IMG/VR virus record: IMGVR_UViG_3300049216_000176
Location: 1-32,585 of that record
Length of the DNA stretch: 32,585 nucleotides
Source of the DNA: a virus
Direction: 5' to 3' (one strand)
The notes beneath the pieces are model-generated. The model saw nothing but the letters and a program-made list of their open reading frames with translations. It did no database searches and was not told where the DNA came from. Below are positions 6,974 through 13,935 of this stretch, piece after piece. Each line of letters opens with the position of its first letter. The stretch's first letter is position 1. The position numbers and the translations under genes were made by a program.

Positions 6974-7883
6974 AAGCCTCGGCGACTTCCACCAGCCGGG
7001 CGAACTCGTCCGGTTTCATCCACTCCTTCGCCGTCGGCAACAACTTCACGAACTCGGCCTGGAACTCAGGCTTCATCTTCCCCCACGGCAGCGACCCTTT
7101 CCAGTGGCCGTCAATGTAGTACGGCGCAATGGCCCCGTACACGTCCAGGTAGGGCAGTTTCTTCGCCGGTTCTTCCAGGTCTTGTTCCTTACAAGTCTCG
7201 TACAAGCCGGGGTACTTGCGGTGCAGGCTTTCCGGCCCCCGCAGGTGAACACAGCGGTCGAAGTAACATATCTTGCTCTTCTCGACCAGGGCGCAGTACA
7301 GGCCGAATTCGTCAAAGGTGTCGGGCAGCTTGAAGTATTTCAAACCGATCTTGCCGCCCACTTTCTTCTCCCACTCTTCCTTGTCTTGTTCGTAGAAGAA
7401 GGGCTTGGCGAACGAGAAGTTGATTGGATAGTCGATGGCCCGGCGGATCAGGTCGCCGTGGGCCATACAGCCGCCTTCCCAGAGTCGGGGCTGGATCACC
7501 TTGTCGTCAACGGTGATGGCGTGGTAGTGGTTTTGCAACGGAAGGTAATTGGCGACTTCCCGGATGTCCTTGGGGACGAACCCAGGCTTCTTGTGGAACC
7601 AGATGTCGCCCTCCATGAAGAGGAACCACTTCGGGTTAATGTTGAGATTCTTGACGACGCCGGGGAACCCGGCCCAGAAGTTGATGAAGTCCCCTTCTCC
7701 TAAATGGACGAAGGGGACGTAGGTTACATTCTTTTCATCTTTCAGGTTGAACTGTTTGATGATGTCGGGCAGCGTGACGATGTAGATGTGATCGTCTTTG
7801 GTCAGCGCCCATTTCAAATTCCTCACATGGAGGTCGATCCCGTGAGGGTACTGGCCGAACATTGTGAATGATGCGATTCTCAT
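6849..7883 (-). CDS. Glycosyltransferase-like protein (GT-A type)
   Basis: The 344-residue protein starts at ATG 7883, overlapping the tail tube stop as ATGA. Residues 1-90 alternate beta strands and helices (IASFTMFGQYPHGID... IYIVTLPD...). They are followed by PKWFLFMEGDIWF, where EGD (91-93) occupies the DxD position. Later WEGGCMAHGDLIRR and FDEFGLYCALVEK resemble acceptor-side motifs of GT-A enzymes. It is only distantly similar to the two other glycosyltransferases here. The last 40 residues are Ser/Pro/Arg-rich and are antisense to the HAD gene, so the natural C-terminus may have been extended by this 125-bp overlap. Confidence 0.65.
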   Translation of the reverse strand: MRIASFTMFGQYPHGIDLHVRNLKWALTKDDHIYIVTLPDIIKQFNLKDEKNVTYVPFVHLGEGDFINFWAGFPGVVKNLNINPKWFLFMEGDIWFHKKPGFVPKDIREVANYLPLQNHYHAITVDDKVIQPRLWEGGCMAHGDLIRRAIDYPINFSFAKPFFYEQDKEEWEKKVGGKIGLKYFKLPDTFDEFGLYCALVEKSKICYFDRCVHLRGPESLHRKYPGLYETCKEQDLEEPAKKLPYLDVYGAIAPYYIDGHWKGSLPWGKMKPEFQAEFVKLLPTAKEWMKPDEFARLVEVAEAFKSSGRPASSPAPASPLPSVKFSTIRSRRIRGRSVSNPPHQ

Positions 7884-8389
7884 GCACTATTTAGCGGCGA
7901 GACGAGGAGATTGCGGTAGCCGCACTCCTTAAATCGCCAAGTGACTTCCAGTTCCACTTCGGGACTGGACGAGTAGCACAGGTCGCCGAAGTTGACCGAG
8001 TGCGGCCAGAGGCCGTTGAAGGTCCATTCTTCGATGGGCGTGTCGCCGTCGCACATGATGACTTTGCCCGAACCCAGGGTGTGCTTGATTTTTTCCAATT
8101 CTTCAGACGGGTCTTCTGTCTTGAACAGTCCTGCACCGAACTCGTAGAAGGACGCCAGCAGCATGTAGAGGTCTTTCATCTCGTCGTCGCCAACGTCGTA
8201 GAACGTGGTGACAAAAGGCTTCCAGGACTGCTTCTCGATGCGGAAACTGCCGTCACTGTTTTCCTTCTCGACGATATGAAGGACGGGTCGTTCTTGAATT
8301 TTCACGACTCGTTGTGACAGGTTGGCTCCGGGGAATTCTGCCGAGAACAGCCAGCGGTACTTCTTTTTCGGTAGCGTATCAGATTTCAT
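7880..8389 (-). CDS. T4 gp19-like tail tube protein
   Basis: This 169-residue structural protein should form stacked hexameric rings of the inner tail tube of a contractile phage. I use ATG 8389, preceded by AAGAGGAGGGCG; the frame is open upstream but there it is antisense to the next gene. The N-terminal YRWLFSAEFPGANLSQRVVKIQERP is a typical beta-sheet entry. The C-terminal EEWTFNGLWPHSVNFGDLCYS...EVELEVTWRFKECGYR matches the gp19 ending in which GLWPTNVGELQLDW is followed by a strand pair. The length agrees with gp19 (about 163). It could instead be a tube-like baseplate paralogue. Confidence 0.85.
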   Translation of the reverse strand: MKSDTLPKKKYRWLFSAEFPGANLSQRVVKIQERPVLHIVEKENSDGSFRIEKQSWKPFVTTFYDVGDDEMKDLYMLLASFYEFGAGLFKTEDPSEELEKIKHTLGSGKVIMCDGDTPIEEWTFNGLWPHSVNFGDLCYSSSPEVELEVTWRFKECGYRNLLVSPLNSA

Positions 8390-8472
8390 CGCCCTCCTCT
8401 TGTGTTGAGATACCTCATAACAGAGTCGGCGTTCGTCATTTTTAATGGGGAATTGCCGCCATACTATACAAC
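8390..8472. promoter_or_regulatory. Divergent promoter region
   Basis: The 83-bp gap holds the GGAGG ribosome site of the tube gene at its left end. At the right end CATACTATACAAC abuts ATG 8473, a -10-like TACTAT ending five bases before the start with no ribosome site. Confidence 0.35.
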
Positions 8473-9000
8473 ATGAGCGCACAATCCACTTCGATGCTTC
8501 TCTCCAACCCCACCCCTGATTCTTTGCGGGAAACCGTCGCCTCGGTGCTGCATGTGCTGCAAGTAGCCGTCCGCTCCAGAAAGGTCGATCCGCCCAGGAA
8601 CTTCGACGAAGTGTTTGATAAGCCCCAGGGCATCCTCCGGTGGCACGGCGGGCAGCCCGACAAGCAAGACGGCGGGTACTCCACGGGGCAAACATCGAGG
8701 CTCGGCATCGTTTGGTGGACCGACAGGAACAACAACCTTCACGTTCGGGTGGAGGCGGATCGCACACAGGCTTCCAACTTCTCCGTTCCCGACATCTTCT
8801 CTTCTGCGCAGGAACCTTTCAATCTCGTCTTCCCCAATCACGACCCGACCTACTGCGTAAAATGTGGGTATCAAATACCGTGCGGCCAGGGGCATTGGAA
8901 CGGCAACGACAACTTCGTTTGCGACACCTGCATCCAGGAGGATCGTTACTTCGTGGAGACGGGGTTCTTGCCACAAGGTCGAAGAAAGAAGCTAAAGTAA
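8473..9000 (+). CDS. Unknown protein with C-terminal zinc ribbon
   Basis: The product has 175 residues. Residues 1-110 are an unrecognised domain with a WHGG.....G...TGQTSRLGIVWWTD segment. Residues 128-153 hold C-x2-C and C-x2-C pairs around HWNGNDNFV, a typical zinc ribbon that may bind nucleic acid or protein. The C-terminus is basic (GRRKKLK). No Shine-Dalgarno sequence precedes the start; a -10-like box does, so a leaderless message is possible. An ATG directly follows its stop codon, but the next gene has a better start at 9058. Confidence 0.7.
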   Translation: MSAQSTSMLLSNPTPDSLRETVASVLHVLQVAVRSRKVDPPRNFDEVFDKPQGILRWHGGQPDKQDGGYSTGQTSRLGIVWWTDRNNNLHVRVEADRTQASNFSVPDIFSSAQEPFNLVFPNHDPTYCVKCGYQIPCGQGHWNGNDNFVCDTCIQEDRYFVETGFLPQGRRKKLK

Positions 9001-9057
9001 ATGAACGATTCTGCCGATTCTACTGTAGACACTAACAACCAACTACAGGAATCAACA

Positions 9058-9492
9058 ATGCAAACCACAATCGAAAAAGACCACATCATGGCCGTTATTC
9101 ACTATATCAAAGTGAAGGGGCACGCTCCGAACGAGTTCTGGGGCGAAGACCTGGATCAGCCGGGCAAAAGTATGAAGGTGGTGGGCCTCCTGGACCGTTC
9201 CTTTTCCGCAGACCAGTATGCGAGTGAAGAGAAGGTCAACAAGACCAGGGCAGCCGAGATTCTTATCCATTCCGTCAACCGCCCGTTCAGCGTGTGTTTC
9301 GACAAGAGTGACGGTAAGGAGCGTGTCCTGCGTGGGCGGCTGATTAAGCCTGAGCCGCTGTTGGGTCGTTCGATGGTTGAAGACCTGGATGCGAAGCCGG
9401 AACAGGGCGATCTGCGGGGCCGTGTGCGGCAGGTGGACCACCGAACCATCAAGTGGCTGATCGTCGAGAACAAGAAGTACATCGTCAAATAA
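9058..9492 (+). CDS. Small phage protein with Sm/SH3-like (WYL_2-type) domain
   Basis: I choose ATG 9058 because CAGGAATCAACA precedes it; an ATG at 9001 would add 19 residues with no ribosome site. The 144-residue product has an unrecognised first half. The second half begins with TRAAEILIHSVNRPFSVCFDKSDGKERVLRGRL and ends with GRVRQVDHRTIKWLIVENKKYIV. That is the F.V.F.K.DG..R...GRL ... hR.I.W pattern of the Sm-like barrel (WYL_2, formerly DUF2693) common in T4-type phages. It may bind nucleic acid. A bidirectional terminator follows immediately. Confidence 0.75.
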   Translation: MQTTIEKDHIMAVIHYIKVKGHAPNEFWGEDLDQPGKSMKVVGLLDRSFSADQYASEEKVNKTRAAEILIHSVNRPFSVCFDKSDGKERVLRGRLIKPEPLLGRSMVEDLDAKPEQGDLRGRVRQVDHRTIKWLIVENKKYIVK

Positions 9493-9497
9493 GAAAA

Positions 9498-9519
9498 GCC
9501 CCAGGATCACTCCTGGGGC
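9498..9519. terminator. Bidirectional rho-independent terminator
   Basis: A perfect 9-bp GC-rich stem with the loop TCAC is flanked by TTCTTTCG on the plus side and, read on the minus strand, by TTTTCTTAT. It sits between convergent genes ending at 9492 and 9528, so it can serve both. Confidence 0.9.
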
Positions 9520-9527
9520 TTCTTTCG

Positions 9528-9722
9528 TTATCGTAGCAACACGGGCGGGCCAGCCCCGCCGAGAATCCCTAGCTGACTTAGAACAACCAACAGTACGATA
9601 AGGGCCACGATCAGGTAAGCGATCTTCCTGATATTTTCTGGCAGGCCCAGAGAGTCGATAACAAGGTGTACGACGTACACCACAATCAGCAAAAGCAACA
9701 GCCAAATCAAAAGCGAAATCAT
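9528..9722 (-). CDS. Two-span small membrane protein
   Basis: This 64-residue protein consists of two hydrophobic helices (about 3-24 and 33-52) joined by the loop SLGLPENIRKI. The layout is that of the widespread Thivi_2564-type small membrane proteins (helix, L-P-x-x-I-(K/R)-x-I loop, helix). In a phage it could act as a holin-like or membrane-remodelling factor, but no lysis gene is adjacent. AAAAGGAGAAGTACA precedes the start. A TATAAT box lies about 30 bp upstream, with TTGAAA 19 bp before that. Confidence 0.75.
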   Translation of the reverse strand: MISLLIWLLLLLIVVYVVHLVIDSLGLPENIRKIAYLIVALIVLLVVLSQLGILGGAGPPVLLR

Positions 9723-9809
9723 TGTACTTCTCCTTTTAGAACCACTTTATTATAGCCCTTCAGTCGTGTTGATTTTCAACAAACTTAATGGGTAGGTATA
9801 AATACCTAC
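9723..9809. promoter_or_regulatory. Divergent promoters; palindrome over a TATAAATA box
   Basis: For the minus gene, a sigma70-like TATAAT lies near 9753-9758 on the minus strand. For the plus gene, TATAAATA (9797-9804), the exact T4 late promoter consensus, ends five bases before ATG 9810. It sits in a perfect palindrome, GTAGGTAT-AA-ATACCTAC (9792-9809), that could serve as an operator or start-site hairpin. Confidence 0.55.
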
Positions 9810-10265
9810 ATGACAATCCGTGAATACAATCCGACAGACCGGGGCGTGGTGGTCGCCCACATTGTTGAATTCCAAGAGTACGAGCGGCTGCGAGAGCCGG
9901 GCTACACTCCGGGCGTGGAAATGGCCGACACCTATTTGGACGCCCTCCTGCGGCTTGCTGCCACCGGCAAGATGTTGGTGGCTGAGGAGGACGGCTTGAT
10001 CGTCGGCTACAGTTGCTTCTACGTCGATTGGGCCGACTGTATGCAGGAGTTTCAGCAGGTGAAGATTTCAGACGTTTATCTGGCTCCTGCGCAACGGGGC
10101 AAGGGTATCGGCAGGAAGTTCTTGGAGGCGGCTGAGGCGTTTGGGAAGGAGAACGGGATCGAGGAACTGGCTCTCAACGTGTTGTGGAAGAACGTGGAGG
10201 CCCAGGCGATGTACAAGAAGTGCGGGTTCAGGGAGTTCGATGTTGTGATGGTAAAGCCCATTTGA
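9810..10265 (+). CDS. GNAT-family N-acetyltransferase
   Basis: It transfers an acetyl group from acetyl-CoA to an amine of an unknown acceptor. The 151-residue chain has the full GNAT fold order. Motif A is ISDVYLAPAQRGKGIGRKFL, with the pyrophosphate-binding QRGKGIG at 95-101. Motif B is ELALNVLWKNVEAQAMYKKCGF, ending in the usual Y..xGF. No ribosome site is visible; a perfect TATAAATA is placed so that transcription would begin at or near the start codon. The next gene starts 27 bases downstream from its own TATATA box. Confidence 0.9.
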   Translation: MTIREYNPTDRGVVVAHIVEFQEYERLREPGYTPGVEMADTYLDALLRLAATGKMLVAEEDGLIVGYSCFYVDWADCMQEFQQVKISDVYLAPAQRGKGIGRKFLEAAEAFGKENGIEELALNVLWKNVEAQAMYKKCGFREFDVVMVKPI

Positions 10266-10292
10266 TTTCGGATGCCGTCAAGTATATACAGC

Positions 10293-10751
10293 ATGGGAAA
10301 CATCCGACAAACTAAGTACAGCGGCAACAGATATTGGACCGATGTGTTGTTTCACAACAGCGAAGGTCCGGGCAGCAGTCCCGCTCTTGCCATCGAACTA
10401 ACCGTTGATGGCCCACACACTGGCGATTTCGCATTGCGTGCGGGAGAGAAGGTGTGGTTCAAGTTTACGCCTACCTATTCCGACTACATGGACTTCTGGA
10501 TTTTTTCCAACGGTCTTTATGACATCCCCAATGACATTTCATACTACGCCTCGTATGAGGCGGATCACACCACACAGGTAGACATCGGCACTCAAGTGCA
10601 GACCTATCAAGCAGGCGGCGGTCCCGACCAACAAGGCAGAGACACTTGGTTCGCCTTCCTGAATTACCAGTATCAGGATGGTCAAACCTACTACGTCACT
10701 TTCGTCCCGCCTTTTACTGGTAATTACGGATTCTTCATGCAAGGCGATTAA
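10293..10751 (+). CDS. Beta-rich protein of unknown function
   Basis: I place the start at ATG 10293, giving 152 residues. AGTATATACAGC immediately precedes it, and an ATG at 10272 would lie upstream of that box. The protein is acidic and dominated by alternating Tyr, Thr, Phe and Gly (VWFKFTPTYSDYMDFWIFS, TYYVTFVPPFTGNYGFFMQGD), typical of a beta-sandwich. The pattern recalls pre-peptidase or carbohydrate-binding domains, but I cannot assign a family. No signal peptide is seen. It ends just before a strong terminator. Confidence 0.65.
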   Translation: MGNIRQTKYSGNRYWTDVLFHNSEGPGSSPALAIELTVDGPHTGDFALRAGEKVWFKFTPTYSDYMDFWIFSNGLYDIPNDISYYASYEADHTTQVDIGTQVQTYQAGGGPDQQGRDTWFAFLNYQYQDGQTYYVTFVPPFTGNYGFFMQGD

Positions 10752-10756
10752 GTTGT

Positions 10757-10787
10757 TAAAGCCCCGGTCAATGACCGGGGCTTTTTC
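10757..10787 (+). terminator. Rho-independent terminator for the GNAT operon
   Basis: A 13-bp perfect stem (AAAGCCCCGGTCA and its complement) is followed by TTTTTCT on the plus strand, six bases after the stop at 10751. Confidence 0.95.
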
Positions 10788-10795
10788 TACATGCC

Positions 10796-10826
10796 AAAAG
10801 AAAACCCCGGCCTTTCGGTCGGGGTT
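10796..10826 (-). terminator. Rho-independent terminator for the capsid operon
   Basis: A 10-bp stem with one G-U pair (10803-10812 with 10817-10826) has loop TTTC. On the minus strand it is followed by TTCTTTT. It lies 27 bases beyond the major capsid protein stop and back to back with the terminator of the plus-strand operon. Confidence 0.9.
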
Positions 10827-10852
10827 CTTTGTTGCTTCATGCCGCCATCTTG

Positions 10853-12289
10853 TTAGATGACGAAGTTGGCGATGGACATTCTGGCGTAGAACTTAGCACC
10901 CTCACGCAGCAATTTCTTGCCGTATCGTGTGAGGATACCCTTTCTTGGGCAAAAGCTCTCTGGGTCCAAAACCACTGGCGTCTGCGTGAGCGGGACGTAG
11001 GGGCAGTAAAAGTACCCGGAATCCATGTAAGAGTCACCCTTGTAACCCATGAGGATTTGGTTCGACGGGAACAGCGGGTCTTTGTACAGACGCCATCTGT
11101 TGTTGACGGTTCCGACGTACTGGATACCCAGCGACGAAGTGAACGTCTCGGACGGTGCAGGAGCGAAACCAGCCGTTGCCGTCTCGAAGATCGAGGCGAC
11201 TTCAGGCGACGTGACGAGCCAGTTGGCTCCACCACGCAGGGTCTTCCTGTGGATGACGTTGGAAACTTCGACAACCTTCACATACAGCGACTCGTACTTT
11301 TCCTTGATGGTTTCGCCGAGAGCCGTGTTGAAGTCCCAAGCGGCAACCGTACCGGCGTTGTTGCGCAAGTCGGTCAACACTTCACGGTCGATTTCCAGGT
11401 TGATTTCCTGAGCCAGAACTGCGGTCAGTTCGGCTTCTGCGTCCAGGTTGTGCTGGGAGCGCAAGTCCTGCTGGGCCTCGTAGGACCACACAGCCTTCAA
11501 CTTCCTGGTCTTGGCGGCAATTTCTTCCGACTCAATGACCAAGTTAATTTCCGGCAAATCTTGCTGGCACTCCATGTTGTACTCGTAGGAAAGTACAGCG
11601 TGGTTAGCACCCGCAGCGGCGTTCCACGTCAGGACCAATTCGCCGGTCGTCAGGTTCAAAGAACCAGCCGTGACGTAGGTAGCCGGGCTACCAATGGTGC
11701 TGAAGGTGAAGGAACCGCCAGAGGAGATCACGAACGTCTGGACAGCCACAGAGCCGTCGTAGATCGTACCAGTGACCGTTCCTGCCAGGATCGGGGTGTG
11801 TTCGAGCGGTGCGTAGGACGCAGTGACGCTTCCGCCATTGTCCGTGCTGGTGGACTCATTCTGCACGAACTGGTGCGTGTAGAAAATGTCCAGGTTGGCC
11901 GTACCGTCTGCCAACTGCATCAGGGTGTTGGCGTCGTCACCTGGGAAGCCGCCGTTGTTGTCAGCACCACGGGTTGCGCCCTTGTTGCTGGAGTAACGGA
12001 AGCGGAGGTAGTACACCAATCCGGTCGGGCCGAGCAATGGCTGAACAGATACGATCTTGTTCGCAATCAACTGCGGGTAAATACGACGCACGAGTGGGAT
12101 CGAAATCCTCTTGAACTGTGCGATGTCGCCTGTGTCGGTCGAAACCTCGTTCATCAAGCGCTGGTTCTCAAGCAGAACGGCGGTGGCAGACCGGATGTAC
12201 CGATCTTCAATGCCTTCAAGCAGACCAGTCTTGCCCCAACGAGATTCCAACTCACGAGCTTCATTCAAAAACTTGGAATTTGCGTTCAT
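10853..12289 (-). CDS. Major capsid protein, T4 gp23-like
   Basis: This 478-residue protein builds the icosahedral shell. It starts at ATG 12289 after AAGGAAAGAAGATAG. Hallmarks in order: ESRWGKTGLLEGIEDRY near the N-terminus, TGDIAQFKRISIPLVRRIYPQLIANKIVSVQPLLGPTGLVYYLRFRY, an inserted beta domain around 155-230, IAAKTRKLKAVWSYEAQQDLRSQHNLDAEAELTAVLAQEINLEIDREVL, and the C-terminal YKDPLFPS...LMGYKG....MDSGYFYCPYVPL. In T4 the N-terminal segment is removed by the gp21 protease at an (I/L)xE site; GLLE in the first 25 residues is a candidate. It is the last gene of the head operon. A shortened copy of its C-terminal module is encoded at 763-1005. Confidence 0.95.
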   Translation of the reverse strand: MNANSKFLNEARELESRWGKTGLLEGIEDRYIRSATAVLLENQRLMNEVSTDTGDIAQFKRISIPLVRRIYPQLIANKIVSVQPLLGPTGLVYYLRFRYSSNKGATRGADNNGGFPGDDANTLMQLADGTANLDIFYTHQFVQNESTSTDNGGSVTASYAPLEHTPILAGTVTGTIYDGSVAVQTFVISSGGSFTFSTIGSPATYVTAGSLNLTTGELVLTWNAAAGANHAVLSYEYNMECQQDLPEINLVIESEEIAAKTRKLKAVWSYEAQQDLRSQHNLDAEAELTAVLAQEINLEIDREVLTDLRNNAGTVAAWDFNTALGETIKEKYESLYVKVVEVSNVIHRKTLRGGANWLVTSPEVASIFETATAGFAPAPSETFTSSLGIQYVGTVNNRWRLYKDPLFPSNQILMGYKGDSYMDSGYFYCPYVPLTQTPVVLDPESFCPRKGILTRYGKKLLREGAKFYARMSIANFVI

Positions 12290-12328
12290 CTATCTTCTTT
12301 CCTTGTTATTTCCTGAGAAGGAGTTTGG

Positions 12329-13228
12329 TTATTGGGTTTTCTTAACACCAGAGAGTACGAGCAAGTCGCTAATCTCGTGGTTGGGGTTTGCATATTCCGC
12401 AATGACTACCCCGTCCGTTTTGTCAACGGTGTGTCCGCTCCCCGTTACGTTCTTTGCTTTCTGGACTCTTTCTTTCTGTTCGGTGATGACTGCTTCCTTC
12501 TTGCTGGCAGTCGAAACCTTCCTGGACTCGGAGATCAACTCCGAAGCCTGACGGACAGTTTCATTCAGCTTAGTATTCTCGGTAGAAAGTCTGATGTTCC
12601 GAGCTTCCATAATTCTCAATTGTCCCTTCATTTCTTCGATGGACTTGGAAGCCTCTTCCAGCTTGCCGGAAGTTGCACCATTAAAGTCCTCGTCGGAAAG
12701 GTACTGAGAAGTAATGTCCACGATGCGATCCAAGGCAACCTTGTGTTCGGCCATGCGTGGGTCATTCAAGATGTCCCGCTTGGCCTGCTCGTAGATTTCG
12801 CCGCCCTTGAACTGGAGGAACTGATCGACCTTATCGACGATGTATTCCTTCATTTCAGCGAGCTTGCGGTCGTACTCTTCATACATCTCTACTTCGAGAG
12901 TATTGTTCTTGTCTTTTTCGTTCTTCAACATCTGGTAGGCTTCTTCGTAGCCCTCTTCCAGAGCGTGCTTGTACTCTTCACCCTGAAGTTCCAGACGGTT
13001 ACGGAGTTCACCAATGATGGCGTAAGCCTCTTGGTAGCCGTTCTCGGCGGTCTTCTCTGCCTGGGCGAGTTCTGTCGAAAGCTCGGAGTAGGCTTCTTCC
13101 AACTTGTTGTTGTACTCGCCTTCGAGTTCAGCCTTTGCGCCTTCCAACATTTCCTTCACCGCACCGGCAACTTCGCTAACCTCGGAATCAGGCAGTAGTT
13201 TTTTCAGTGCTTCTACAATCTTGTCCAT
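12329..13228 (-). CDS. Prohead scaffold (core) protein, gp22-like
   Basis: The 299-residue protein is largely helical and rich in Glu and Lys, with long coiled-coil segments (about 25-130 and 185-235). This suits an internal scaffold that templates capsid assembly and is then degraded by the prohead protease. Features shared with gp22-type scaffolds include the DPRMAEHKVALDRIVDITSQYLSDEDF region and the C-terminal YANPNHEISDLLVLSG. The start ATG overlaps the protease stop by one base (TAATG), so the two are coupled. It precedes the major capsid gene exactly as in T4. Confidence 0.9.
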   Translation of the reverse strand: MDKIVEALKKLLPDSEVSEVAGAVKEMLEGAKAELEGEYNNKLEEAYSELSTELAQAEKTAENGYQEAYAIIGELRNRLELQGEEYKHALEEGYEEAYQMLKNEKDKNNTLEVEMYEEYDRKLAEMKEYIVDKVDQFLQFKGGEIYEQAKRDILNDPRMAEHKVALDRIVDITSQYLSDEDFNGATSGKLEEASKSIEEMKGQLRIMEARNIRLSTENTKLNETVRQASELISESRKVSTASKKEAVITEQKERVQKAKNVTGSGHTVDKTDGVVIAEYANPNHEISDLLVLSGVKKTQ

Positions 13229-13914
13229 TAGCCTAACCTCGCTTTGATTGTGCTAGTTTCCTTAGTGATGATGCCACCCAAACAAGCAATTAGTGCGTCC
13301 TTATTTACCTTATGTATGCCGCTACTTTCGTTTTTCGCAACACTTCTGGTATTTTGATTCGGATTGTACGATTCGCTTTTTCCACCCGCTTTTGCTTGGA
13401 AAGCATTGTGGGTGCTGGGGTCGGCTACGGCGTCGAAAGTGATGAGCTTGTAGCTCTCCCCAATGACGAGAATACCGTTCTCGTCAACCTTTCCACTGCC
13501 TACGCCTCGACTGCTAATACCTACACGAACACCGCTGTTGATGAGAGCCTTTAGAATCTCGCCACACGGCGTCGGTAGAATCTCGCCCTCACCCATCAAG
13601 TTATTGCCTTCCCACCACAGTTTGGTAACAACGTGGGACGCCTTCTCGAAATGGATGATGCTGTCTGTCGGGTGATCCAACTCACCCACCAAACCACGCT
13701 GAGAAACCATTTCATGTAGTTTCTTCACGTTTTCGTCCAGAACGGAGTGTGGATACACCCGCCTGTTTTTGTTCACGGCCTCGGCCTCTTGGAACTTGCC
13801 TTTGAAGCGAGTCAGTCCGTCCTTTTTGAAGGACGACTCGTTCAAATTCATCTCCATGAAACAGCCAGGGACGGAACAGCACTCAATAAAGAGTTGAGTT
13901 TCTTCTGCTTTCAT
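13228..13914 (-). CDS. Prohead maturation protease, T4 gp21-like
   Basis: This serine protease digests the scaffold and trims head proteins inside the prohead. Family motifs are clear in the 228-residue chain: NKNRRVYP at 48-55, GELDHP with the catalytic His81, VGISSRG with Ser134 or Ser135, and FDAVADPS at 160-167 with the supporting Asp. The start at ATG 13914 has only a distant AAGGG, 14 bases upstream. It is coupled to the scaffold gene (TAATG overlap) and lies 21 bp after the core-like gene. In this family cleavage follows (L/I/A)-x-E, and matching sites occur in neighbouring proteins. Confidence 0.93.
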   Translation of the reverse strand: MKAEETQLFIECCSVPGCFMEMNLNESSFKKDGLTRFKGKFQEAEAVNKNRRVYPHSVLDENVKKLHEMVSQRGLVGELDHPTDSIIHFEKASHVVTKLWWEGNNLMGEGEILPTPCGEILKALINSGVRVGISSRGVGSGKVDENGILVIGESYKLITFDAVADPSTHNAFQAKAGGKSESYNPNQNTRSVAKNESSGIHKVNKDALIACLGGIITKETSTIKARLG

Positions 13915-13935
13915 GTATGTTCACATCCCTTGTGT

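Noticed and set aside
7883-7896. CTAAATAG before the glycosyltransferase-like gene as a leaderless promoter
   Set aside because: The box lies inside the last codons of the tail tube gene and the start overlaps its stop (ATGA), so translational coupling explains the missing ribosome site.
10829-12316. A 495-codon open frame opposite the major capsid gene
   Set aside because: It is antisense to a gp23-like protein with clear family motifs; no domain or ribosome site is visible.
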